A DNA stretch of 63,497 nucleotides from Desulfatiglans sp. Lineage in GTDB: Bacteria; Desulfobacterota; DSM-4660; Desulfatiglandales; HGW-15. Below are positions 1 through 7,900 of the stretch, piece after piece; positions within the stretch are counted from its first letter, which is position 1; the number at the start of each line of letters is the position of its first letter. Both the position numbers and the translations under genes were made by a program. Below the pieces are notes generated by a model. That model searched no databases and was not told where the DNA came from. It saw nothing but the letters and a program-made list of their open reading frames with translations. The stretch spans positions 1 through 63,497 of the forward strand of contig JAAZBV010000090.1 in NCBI GenBank assembly GCA_012513605.1, in the 5' to 3' direction.

Positions 1-92
1 AAATTCAAGGGGGTAGGTCTTCACTACAACGGGTTTTCACACCCCTCTCTAATAATTACAGTTACTTATACCCCGAAAAATCGTCATTTTTA

Positions 93-443
93 CTAAAACA
101 CTAATCGAATAGCGAAAGTCGGGTTAGATTCAGCCATGGGATCAACAAGTCTACATGTGAAATCCGGCCGCTTTGTTATGTCATCGTCCATAAGCTCTTC
201 CTCAGAAACAGGTTGAATAGGGGCTTCCCAGTAAGGGGTTTGAATTTCCTGATTATTTAACTTACCATGTTTATAACAACATCCACTTAAGATGGGACAC
301 AGCTTTAAAGAAATATTGTTCTCGTCACCTGATATTGAATCGGATTTTGACAATTCTACAAGAGCTTCAGAAAAGATATTTGAGTAAAGTGAAACATGCT
401 GGTTCCAGAGGCTTACAGGGTGAGATAATAGATGACGTGCCAT
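93..443 (-). CDS. Small protein downstream of DNA methyltransferase (possible truncated restriction partner)
   Basis: This 116-residue protein is not assigned to a named family. It starts two codons after the methyltransferase stop and in the same frame (TAA GAT ATG), so translation is probably coupled. The sequence is hydrophilic, has three cysteines in the middle, and contains a KRPDFTC stretch near residue 90. I have an impression that such openings (MARHLLSHPVSLWNQH) begin longer proteins encoded next to Eco57I/PglX-type methyltransferases. If so, this copy ends early, because the last residues (FAIRLVF) run straight into TAG. The other two frames beyond it also close quickly. A nuclease role is inference from position only. 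Confidence 0.5.
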   Translation of the reverse strand: MARHLLSHPVSLWNQHVSLYSNIFSEALVELSKSDSISGDENNISLKLCPILSGCCYKHGKLNNQEIQTPYWEAPIQPVSEEELMDDDITKRPDFTCRLVDPMAESNPTFAIRLVF

Positions 444-446
444 ATC

Positions 447-3434
447 TTAGTGATACCTCAACCCTTCAAAAGTTGTCCCCTGCATACGTTTGCATATCGT
501 CGCATCAGCATCCTCTCGGGCCAGGCTCTTCGTCCAAAAACGTTTTTCATTTCTTTTAATGAGAATAATCCCGGAATCTGAGACAACATTAACAAAACCA
601 TCAAGAATAATCTGTGAAACCCCCATGGGATGGGGCAGAGACTCTCCTATCTGATCCAATAGAGAAGCCCACTCATTTTTTTTTATTTTGAGATCATGAG
701 GATCACCTTTATCTGTTGGATAAAACTCAATGGCTAGCATATTATCATGCGCGCCTGTATATACCTCCGCTCTCATCTCCTCGCCATCTTCAAGATAAGG
801 ATTCCATCTTCTGCAAAAGATGTTTATATATTCTTTAATCCATGAAAGATTGTCATTTTCCACTGCCTTCATCGCACCAATGCTATCGAATGGCTGGTAA
901 AAAAATGGCAGCGTAACCTTACAAAAATCATGGATTAAATCCCGCTGTTCATCATTTAATCCATACAGATCGAAGACTGCCTCATCTAGTTGTCTTTCCC
1001 ACTCTTTACGTTGAGCTTCAATCTTTTCTTCTGGTATGCTATCACGGCTAAATAAATCCTGTTTTGCTGGATTGTAGTTACTTAATTTGTCAACTAATTC
1101 AATAATTTTATTTGTAGCGGGATTGTTCCTATCTATGACAATCGGGAATTTTAGCAATTCATCAACAAAATGAATATTGCTATACCAAAGTCCCCATTGA
1201 GATGATTTCATAAAGAAAAAATATCGGGACAATGAAGACCAAATCGATCCAAGAATAATTTTATGTAACCACTCTTGTGGTTGAAGCAACTGGATTCCAT
1301 AAAACCATTCAGAAAATGCAAAAATCTTGTCCGAATAGCATGCAAGAATTTGTCCTTTGATATCAGATTTTTCATCAATTCCACGTTTAATTATTAATCT
1401 TGGATGTGTATATAAATGAATGCTTCGTGGTCTTTCAGCTTTTTGTGGAGGCTTTTCAAATGTTAGGTTTCCGTATCTAGAAAATGTTTTATGGCTAAGA
1501 CTATCGAGTTTATAAAAATCATAATCCTGTGTACCAATTTTATATCCGGCCCCCGATTTTTTTCGGTCAACTATGGTTTGAAGAGATGAATAAAGCGATA
1601 ATTTTTTTTGTAGCTGGTTATCTATAACACGCCCGAACCAATATATTTTCCAAACAGCATTACTGGTTAAGTCCTCATCATGTAAATAATGAAGATCATA
1701 CTTGGAAAAAATAATGACTTGGTTTTTATCTAAAGTTATGGTCTGTTTTGCTGAACCATATAACACTGATTTATCGTTCCAGGTTTTATTTCTGAAACAT
1801 AATGCTAAAAAAGGGGATACTGCTCCTTTGAAAAAAAATTGTCTTACATGTGAAAAGTTAAAGACTTCATGAATACTACAATGCTTCATCCATTTTTCAC
1901 GAAAAGTCTGAGTAGGTGGATTATGTTTGAACATTACCCCCGCAGAGACTAACATTCCTGCTATACCATCTTGCTTTAAAAAATCAAGTGCTCGCCATAA
2001 AAATGCTTGAGATGATTCTTTATCTCCAATAGGCTTTTTATTGGATTTACACCAATCTAACTGAATCTCATGTCTTGTTTTTGTTTCTCTATCGGCGTTT
2101 GTTCCGGGTGCTCCCCATGGTGGATTGCCAACTACAACATCAACACATTCCTTTCCGAAGCGTTCTTTCCATATTGGACAAGAGTCAATTACTTTAGTAT
2201 CAAAGGCGTTTTTTGGAAGGATACAGTGAAAATGATTTTTTGATGCACTGGTTGATGCAATCAAATTAGGTAGTTTGTTTCCCATCTTGATTTGCTGGTC
2301 AATGGCTGGAGGATCAAGGTAATGTAGCATTGCTAGATAAAGACTGAACGCTGTTATTCTTGCGGCCTCCTCATTCGCTTCAATCCCGGCAATTTGGTTT
2401 TTTAATATATCTTTTAATTCATCAAATGTAAGAGGCCTTTTCAATTTATGCCATTGGTATCGAACTATACGTCGAAAGGCTTCTACCAGAAAAATTCCCG
2501 AACCACAGGCCGGGTCCAGGACACGTGGATTTTTTGCCAGGACATCGGGAGTCAAAACACGGGAAACAACAAATTCAGCCAAAACAGAAGGCGTGTAATA
2601 AGCCCCATCTTCTCGGACTTTTTTCTTTTTTTCATCAGCATTTGTTGTTGGATGATAGAACTCTTCATAGATCGAACTGATTAAGTCCAGCGGGATAATG
2701 TCAAAGTTATATGAATAGAAAAACAGCTTTTTTTGGATGCCAGCATCTCCATAGAGTAATCCTTGAATCAATTCCAGATGTTTTTGGGTTACTTTCTTTT
2801 CTTCCTCTTCCACATTTGGAAACATATCCCCATTGAAGTCTTTAGATAATTTTTTAAATACTTCATAGGTAAAATCTTTATTCGATAATACACGAGGGTA
2901 AAAGGTATTATTTTCCGAGAAGTCTATTCCTGCTCTGCTGATTGGATTTTTTAAAAAATCAGTCCATCCTGATTTTTGTCGGGCTATTTTTAAGAAATAA
3001 TTTTCAGTTAAAATTCCACGATCTTCAAGATATCGAATAAATATGGACCTTCCGATAAGTGCATGTGCAAATTTTATTAAGTTGTCTTTGAGACCAGCAT
3101 CAATCAACTCTCTTCGCACCGTCTTTAAATCGCGTATAATGGCTTTATCTGCCCTATTATTTAGGTCTCCAAACCTTTTATCTCCAAATAATTTCCCAGA
3201 TTCTATATTGTCACGATGAAAATCCTGAAGTTTTCTGGACACTTCCGCTACATCACGGAGTATCTCTAGTGTCTTTAGTTTGTCCCAAGTCTCAGGTTTT
3301 TTAATATCAACCGGTTCCTGTGCCAAGTCATATACAGTAAGATCACCTGGCGTTGAAAGAAACAGTAATCTTGGCCTTGCAAGGCACCATGCCTTATTGA
3401 AGGCTTTTTTTTTTCTTCCTGAGAAGCGCCGCAT
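447..3434 (-). CDS. Eco57I/PglX-type N6-adenine DNA methyltransferase, main body (5' end frameshifted)
   Basis: This is a class I SAM-dependent DNA adenine methyltransferase of the large type seen in type IIG and BREX systems. In this 995-residue frame GAYYTP is at 277-282, the SAM-binding motif DPACGSGIF at 307-315 and the catalytic NPPWG at 437-441. The long C-terminal part is expected to be the target-recognition region. The natural start is not in this frame. The first residues (MRRFSGRKKK) are an out-of-frame reading of the upstream fragment, and the true N-terminal domain lies at 3628-3404 in another frame, across a run of ten A (3405-3414 on the minus strand). One extra A would join the two into about 1060 residues. 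An AT-rich small gene follows at once, and an S24 repressor lies upstream. Family assignment is firm; whether the gene is active is unclear. Confidence 0.85.
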   Translation of the reverse strand: MRRFSGRKKKAFNKAWCLARPRLLFLSTPGDLTVYDLAQEPVDIKKPETWDKLKTLEILRDVAEVSRKLQDFHRDNIESGKLFGDKRFGDLNNRADKAIIRDLKTVRRELIDAGLKDNLIKFAHALIGRSIFIRYLEDRGILTENYFLKIARQKSGWTDFLKNPISRAGIDFSENNTFYPRVLSNKDFTYEVFKKLSKDFNGDMFPNVEEEEKKVTQKHLELIQGLLYGDAGIQKKLFFYSYNFDIIPLDLISSIYEEFYHPTTNADEKKKKVREDGAYYTPSVLAEFVVSRVLTPDVLAKNPRVLDPACGSGIFLVEAFRRIVRYQWHKLKRPLTFDELKDILKNQIAGIEANEEAARITAFSLYLAMLHYLDPPAIDQQIKMGNKLPNLIASTSASKNHFHCILPKNAFDTKVIDSCPIWKERFGKECVDVVVGNPPWGAPGTNADRETKTRHEIQLDWCKSNKKPIGDKESSQAFLWRALDFLKQDGIAGMLVSAGVMFKHNPPTQTFREKWMKHCSIHEVFNFSHVRQFFFKGAVSPFLALCFRNKTWNDKSVLYGSAKQTITLDKNQVIIFSKYDLHYLHDEDLTSNAVWKIYWFGRVIDNQLQKKLSLYSSLQTIVDRKKSGAGYKIGTQDYDFYKLDSLSHKTFSRYGNLTFEKPPQKAERPRSIHLYTHPRLIIKRGIDEKSDIKGQILACYSDKIFAFSEWFYGIQLLQPQEWLHKIILGSIWSSLSRYFFFMKSSQWGLWYSNIHFVDELLKFPIVIDRNNPATNKIIELVDKLSNYNPAKQDLFSRDSIPEEKIEAQRKEWERQLDEAVFDLYGLNDEQRDLIHDFCKVTLPFFYQPFDSIGAMKAVENDNLSWIKEYINIFCRRWNPYLEDGEEMRAEVYTGAHDNMLAIEFYPTDKGDPHDLKIKKNEWASLLDQIGESLPHPMGVSQIILDGFVNVVSDSGIILIKRNEKRFWTKSLAREDADATICKRMQGTTFEGLRYH

Positions 3435-3628
3435 TCGGTGAAAACCACAACAGGATTATTCTCAACAAAAAACAATTTATCTACGCCAGCGCGTTTTGCG
3501 GCAGAAAGCCATTCTCCTTTTTCGATCCAGTCTATGACCTTTTGACCCTTTAAAGGTTTGTCTGTCGCAGAATGCAGGCTCCCACTTTTAAAGTCCAATT
3601 GATCATATAGGACATCGGAGAATATCAT
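3275..3628 (-). pseudogene. N-terminal fragment of the DNA methyltransferase, separated by a frameshift
   Basis: This frame begins with ATG after a strong GGAGG (minus strand, six bases before the start). Its first 75 or so residues look like a genuine coding start and run up to SQEEKKK. After the A-run the reading (PSIRHGALQG onwards) has no domain character. If the tract had 11 A instead of 10, the frame would pass directly into the AFNKAWCLARPRLLFLSTPG segment of the downstream ORF, which reads as a natural continuation. The fragment is therefore the 5' end of the methyltransferase, not a gene of its own. The shift may be a sequencing error, a decayed gene or a phase-variable tract. Confidence 0.75.
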
Positions 3629-3751
3629 AACCTTCCTCCAGAATTCACAAATCCATTTAAATACAGTGTATCAATGAAAAAAGGTGTTATAAAAGATATA
3701 GATTTTTTTGTTAATTGGATGTTCATACTATTCATAACCAGATAAAAGATG

Positions 3752-4402
3752 TCAATTTAATTCCCTGCAAATCCATATCACTTTTCCGATAATTCGCACA
3801 CTATTCATTTCTTCCCCTTCAAAAACAATATCCTGGTAGTTACTATTTTCTGAGATAAGAACCAGTTTATTAGGCCGTTTTTCTACCCTTTTTACCATTA
3901 TTGTGTCTTCAAGACCAGCAGCATATATGGCACCTGCCAATATTGCCTTTTGTGACTGATCTATTAAAACAGTGTCTCCCTCTTTGAGTTCAGGTTCCAT
4001 ACTGTTTCCAACTATATCCATTAAAACCATTTCTTTTGCATTACCTTTTTTACTTAGCCAGTCTTTTCTGAATGAATAAAACTCTTTATGCTCTGGCTCT
4101 GTTTCAAAAGAACCATGTCCTGCAGAAAGTCTGGCCACTACTTTTGGTACTTCAACAAATTTATCATGAAAATTATCCTGGCTCAGATTTATAGGAGGTA
4201 CCCCTTTTACAAGCCATTCCGGATTCAGATTGTATTTTTGGGATAACTCAAGAATCCAACTTTTTGGTACATTGTTTTTTTTACACTGCTGAGAGATTGC
4301 CGCTCTGCTGAGATTCAACGTTTTTGCTAAATCCGTTTGAGATGCAATTGGTGATGCATCACAAAGTCTTTGGAAAAACTTTTCAAATATTTTTTCTGTC
4401 AT
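3752..4402 (-). CDS. S24-family (LexA/CI-like) self-cleaving transcriptional repressor
   Basis: This is a 216-residue phage-type repressor. An N-terminal helix-turn-helix spans about residues 21-41 (SQTDLAKTLNLSRAAISQQC). The C-terminal S24 peptidase domain carries the catalytic pair Ser134 (GNSMEPEL) and Lys171 (VKRVEK). The Ala94-Gly95 pair (ARLSAGHG) is the likely autocleavage site used in response to RecA-ssDNA filaments. The gene is transcribed toward the methyltransferase with a 123-bp gap, so it may control the modification operon as well as itself. The upstream region holds several operator-like repeats. Its role as an SOS-type switch is family knowledge; the target is inferred. Confidence 0.88.
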   Translation of the reverse strand: MTEKIFEKFFQRLCDASPIASQTDLAKTLNLSRAAISQQCKKNNVPKSWILELSQKYNLNPEWLVKGVPPINLSQDNFHDKFVEVPKVVARLSAGHGSFETEPEHKEFYSFRKDWLSKKGNAKEMVLMDIVGNSMEPELKEGDTVLIDQSQKAILAGAIYAAGLEDTIMVKRVEKRPNKLVLISENSNYQDIVFEGEEMNSVRIIGKVIWICRELN

Positions 4403-4412
4403 GGCCAGAGAT

Positions 4413-4483
4413 GTTAATTTTTAATTACAAGTATGTCAACTTAAATTAACATAATGTAAATATATTGTTAACTTATTAATTGT
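4413..4483. promoter_or_regulatory. Putative operator cluster of the S24 repressor
   Basis: Three related 16-bp sites lie in the AT-rich gap before the repressor: 4413-4428 (GTTAATTTTTAATTAC), 4435-4450 (GTCAACTTAAATTAAC) and 4468-4483 (GTTAACTTATTAATTG). The central site is a near-perfect dyad (GTyAAyTTAArTTrAC) whose mismatches are all transitions. Repeated dyads in front of a CI-like gene are typical of autoregulation. The gap is shared with the divergent radical SAM gene, which could also be controlled. Confidence 0.5.
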
Positions 4484-4577
4484 TTATCTTCTAAAAGCAC
4501 TTGATATCATTCTTTTTAAAATGTTAGGTTGTTTAAAGATAGGTAAAAAAATCTATATAACGACAGCAGGTTATCAG

Positions 4578-6179
4578 TTGAAAATATTACTCATTGTTCC
4601 CCCAATACAGGATTATTACGATACGGGGATACGCCATTTTCCTTTGGGGCTGTTATATCTCAAGGCTGCCATTAACCATTTTCACCCGGATGTTGATATA
4701 AAAATAATCGACTTTCATCATGATCGCGGGAAAAGATCTATACCTGTACCGCGTGAGTTGAAGAACACAAAAAGGTACTTCGGGAAAAATGACCTCTCTC
4801 CATTCAGCTCCTTTTACCATTATTACCATTTTGGCAAAGAGTTTGATCCAATCGTGGATGAAATCACTAGCTTCAACCCTGTCCTTGTTGGAATTGCCTC
4901 CATGTTCACCACCTATTATTTTGAGGTGCAGGAGATAGCATCAAGGCTTAAAAGAGAATGTCCTCATATCAAAATCGTTCTTGGCGGCGCCCATGCCTCA
5001 ATTATGGCTGAAGAGATAATTAAGGACGGTTGTGCAGATTATGTGGTAATAGGCGAGGGTGAACAGGCCATGGTGGAGCTTGTCAGTTATCTAAAAGGGA
5101 AAATGGAGATTCATGATGTCTCCTCCATTGCCTATAAGGATAATAGCCAGATAATAGTTAATCCGATTAAGAATTATGCAATAGACAAGATACCATCTCC
5201 TGTGGACAGGGACTTTGACTATTCCGCTTACAGGGTCAAAGATAAACCTATGTGCATGATACTCACATCACGGGGTTGCCCATATCAGTGCAGCTTCTGC
5301 ACAACATACAGGGTATTTGGCCGTGGTTACAGGCAGAGAGAGGTTGATTCCATCATAAGTGAGATGAACCTCTATTATGAGAAGGGGATAAATTTTTTTG
5401 ATTTTGAGGACGATAACCTCACGCTGAACAGGGGTTTTATAATTGATCTCTGTGGCAGGATAGAGGAAGCTTTCAGACCTGATAAGCCCATACTTACTGC
5501 AATGAACGGTGTGTCATACTGGCACCTGGATCAGGAGATCCTTAATGCTATGAAAGATGCCGGGTTCGTTAGCGTTAATTTATCACTGGTATCAAGGGAC
5601 AGAAACAGCGATCTCTTAAGACCAATGGATGTGGAGAAGTTAAAAGAGATTGCATGGCTTGCATATGAAATGGGTTTTGATGTGACCGGTTACTATATCC
5701 TGGGGCTTCCCGGTCAATCTGTTGAACAGATGATAGGCTCCCTTGAACTACTTGCATCATTACCCCTTACAGTAGGAGCAAGCCCATTTTATCTGCTGCC
5801 CGGTTCAAGGCTTGCAGAGGGTATAAGCTTTGACCGTGAAAGGATGATAAAGGCAAGGCTTACTGCGCTTGGGGGAAACGCACAGGATGTCTACACACTG
5901 TTCATATTGAGCCGCATCATCAATTTTATAAAAACGCTTCCTGTAACCAGGGATATGGATATAGGTGAGGTGTTGCGCATACCATCTCAGGGGCGTGAAG
6001 CTATTGGAAAAACCATCCTTGAAAGATTTTTTAAGAATGGCGAATTCCATGTGTGCCTTTCAGGGGAGAGATTTGAATTAAATAAAGGGATTAATCCTTC
6101 AATATTAAACCACCTTGGTACAACCATAAAGACGATCATGGCAAAAAGTGGCCATATTATTAAACTGGTTTTTTTGTAG
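4578..6179 (+). CDS. B12-binding-domain radical SAM protein
   Basis: The N-terminal half is a cobalamin-binding fold typical of class B radical SAM enzymes (ILLIVPP opening, then a GGAHAS...GEGE block). It is followed by the radical SAM core with the cluster motif CPYQCSFC (CX3CX2C). Substrate is unknown; such enzymes perform methylations and other radical chemistry on lipids, hopanoids, tetrapyrroles or peptides. An ATG at 4521 opens the same frame, but it has no Shine-Dalgarno, while TTG at 4578 has AGCAGG seven bases upstream and starts exactly at the domain (KILLIVPP). I therefore prefer TTG. The 3' end overlaps the convergent pgaD gene by 20 bp. Confidence 0.85.
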   Translation: MKILLIVPPIQDYYDTGIRHFPLGLLYLKAAINHFHPDVDIKIIDFHHDRGKRSIPVPRELKNTKRYFGKNDLSPFSSFYHYYHFGKEFDPIVDEITSFNPVLVGIASMFTTYYFEVQEIASRLKRECPHIKIVLGGAHASIMAEEIIKDGCADYVVIGEGEQAMVELVSYLKGKMEIHDVSSIAYKDNSQIIVNPIKNYAIDKIPSPVDRDFDYSAYRVKDKPMCMILTSRGCPYQCSFCTTYRVFGRGYRQREVDSIISEMNLYYEKGINFFDFEDDNLTLNRGFIIDLCGRIEEAFRPDKPILTAMNGVSYWHLDQEILNAMKDAGFVSVNLSLVSRDRNSDLLRPMDVEKLKEIAWLAYEMGFDVTGYYILGLPGQSVEQMIGSLELLASLPLTVGASPFYLLPGSRLAEGISFDRERMIKARLTALGGNAQDVYTLFILSRIINFIKTLPVTRDMDIGEVLRIPSQGREAIGKTILERFFKNGEFHVCLSGERFELNKGINPSILNHLGTTIKTIMAKSGHIIKLVFL

Positions 6180-6621
6180 TATTATGTTCTTCAGCAAGAA
6201 GGCTTCCATCAGGATTAAAACCCAGTGTGATATTTTTCATCTCCTGCCATGCTTTAATCTTTTCAGGGGCAACCTTGAAAAAATCTCCGAGCATCTCTAC
6301 TGTAACAGGCTGGGGCTGATTAATGCGTTTTTCATTATGACCATACCTGAAGAGGTTGTAAAAACTCCAGGCAATAAGCACCAGGGCCATGCATAATATA
6401 ATGACCCCGTATAATAATAGTAGCCGCCCCAGATGTTCAATACCATGCGCCTCAATCATGACATCCTGAAAACGCCATAAACCGACCACCCATGCACCAA
6501 GGGTCAAAACAGGTCGGATAAAATAGGCAAAAAGGCCCCAGAAGGCTATAGTAAGCAGCCCAAAACCGAAACGTTGGGCAGCAGACTGCTTTTCCGGCCT
6601 TTCAATAATCAACGATTTCAT
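6160..6621 (-). CDS. pgaD: Poly-beta-1,6-N-acetylglucosamine synthesis protein PgaD
   Basis: This is a 153-residue inner-membrane protein with two hydrophobic segments (about residues 20-45 and 65-90) and a short cytoplasmic tail, as expected of PgaD (137 residues in E. coli). PgaD binds PgaC and forms the active polymerase that in E. coli is switched on by cyclic di-GMP. It is the last gene of the pgaABCD operon, and its start overlaps the pgaC stop by four bases. Its 3' end overlaps the convergent radical SAM gene. Sequence conservation is low in this family, so the call leans on topology and gene order. Confidence 0.82.
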   Translation of the reverse strand: MKSLIIERPEKQSAAQRFGFGLLTIAFWGLFAYFIRPVLTLGAWVVGLWRFQDVMIEAHGIEHLGRLLLLYGVIILCMALVLIAWSFYNLFRYGHNEKRINQPQPVTVEMLGDFFKVAPEKIKAWQEMKNITLGFNPDGSLLAEEHNTTKKPV

Positions 6622-7898
6622 ATCTCCACACCTTCCTCTTTGCTATCGGCCTGTATCCCGCGATCTACAGTAATCCATCTGGCCCTTTTGCCGCGCGGCC
6701 TCATAATGGTTTTTGGTAGGGCCACAACTGAGGTGAGCCAGTTGATAATCCAGAAGACTACCGGGTACCAGACCATACTGAAATAGTTGCGGAAAAGTTT
6801 TTGATCATAATGCCTGTCAAGCCAGAGGCTTACCGCAAACTGTAAAAGACAGGTCATTGCCAGAACCATTCCGGGCCATGTCGGTACCAGCGAAACAACA
6901 ATTATATTTTCCGGTAAATCAAAAAACAGGCCCAATACCCAGAGAGTTACCACTGTAAGCACTGTATAACCCCAGAGGATACTGATAAAATATTCAAGAC
7001 ATACCCCCCACATACGCCTTGATTTCCATTTAAGCACCCTTGGCAGATAACGTAACAGGGCCTGATCACCGCCTATTGCCCATCTGAGCCGCTGTTTCCA
7101 TAAACCCCGCAGAGTTTCAGGCATGAGTATCCAGCACAGGGCGCGCGATTCAAATCTTATGTCCCAGTGGTTAAGCTGCAACCGCCAGCTTATATCTATG
7201 TCTTCGGTCATCATATCATTACCCCAGTATCCAACCCGGTGAATAGCAGATCGGCGGAATGCGCTGACCACGCCTGAAACAGTAAATACACGGCCATAGA
7301 TCCTCTGGGCGCGTTTAATAAGCCCCAGTATGGCAGAAAACTCGCCAACCTGAATGCGCCCCAAGAGGGTTGATCTGGTTCTGATGCGGGGGTTTCCTGT
7401 AACTGCTCCGACACGGGGGCCGGATAAAAAATGGCTCATAATCCATGTAATGGAGTTTTTATCCAGGATGGCATCACCATCTATGCATACAAGAAACTCC
7501 GACTTTGCAATGAGTGAAGCTGTACGCAGGGCCATTGCCTTGCCCTGATTTGTTGCAAGGTGCAGCACCCTCAGGTGGGGGCAGCGTTCACTCAATTCAT
7601 TAAGTATCTCCCCGGTATCATCAGAGCTTCCATCATTTACAGCAATAATTTCAAAAGAGGGGTAGGTTATCTCTTCAAGCGCCTCTATTGTCTCAATAAT
7701 ATTATTTGATTCATTATAACAGGGCACAATTATTGTAGCAGACGGATAGGCGGTAAGGACCGGCGGCTGATCTGGCCGCCCCTGGCCCCGCTCCCACCTG
7801 ACATAGAAATAGATGGCCCCCACAAGCCATAAGTATGCCATAAAAAGAGGATAATAATAGGCAAAACTAAGCAGTATATCAGTAATGGGGTATGTCAT
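6618..7898 (-). CDS. pgaC: Poly-beta-1,6-N-acetylglucosamine synthase PgaC (glycosyltransferase family 2)
   Basis: This processive GT2 enzyme makes poly-GlcNAc from UDP-GlcNAc at the inner membrane. The 426 residues begin with a membrane segment, followed by the GT-A domain with the nucleotide-binding start (TIIVPCYNE), the DxD motif in CIDGDA, the TED catalytic base motif (MTEDIDISW) and the Q-x-x-R-W motif (KQRLRWAIGG). More membrane segments lie at the C-terminus. Length matches E. coli PgaC (441). It lies between pgaB (two-base gap) and pgaD (overlap), so the operon is tightly coupled. Confidence 0.95.
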   Translation of the reverse strand: MTYPITDILLSFAYYYPLFMAYLWLVGAIYFYVRWERGQGRPDQPPVLTAYPSATIIVPCYNESNNIIETIEALEEITYPSFEIIAVNDGSSDDTGEILNELSERCPHLRVLHLATNQGKAMALRTASLIAKSEFLVCIDGDAILDKNSITWIMSHFLSGPRVGAVTGNPRIRTRSTLLGRIQVGEFSAILGLIKRAQRIYGRVFTVSGVVSAFRRSAIHRVGYWGNDMMTEDIDISWRLQLNHWDIRFESRALCWILMPETLRGLWKQRLRWAIGGDQALLRYLPRVLKWKSRRMWGVCLEYFISILWGYTVLTVVTLWVLGLFFDLPENIIVVSLVPTWPGMVLAMTCLLQFAVSLWLDRHYDQKLFRNYFSMVWYPVVFWIINWLTSVVALPKTIMRPRGKRARWITVDRGIQADSKEEGVEI

Positions 7899-7900
7899 GA

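Noticed and set aside
93-3434. Readthrough of the methyltransferase TAA into the in-frame small gene
   Set aside because: The stop is TAA, a good GAGG lies upstream of the next ATG, and the methyltransferase is already of family length.
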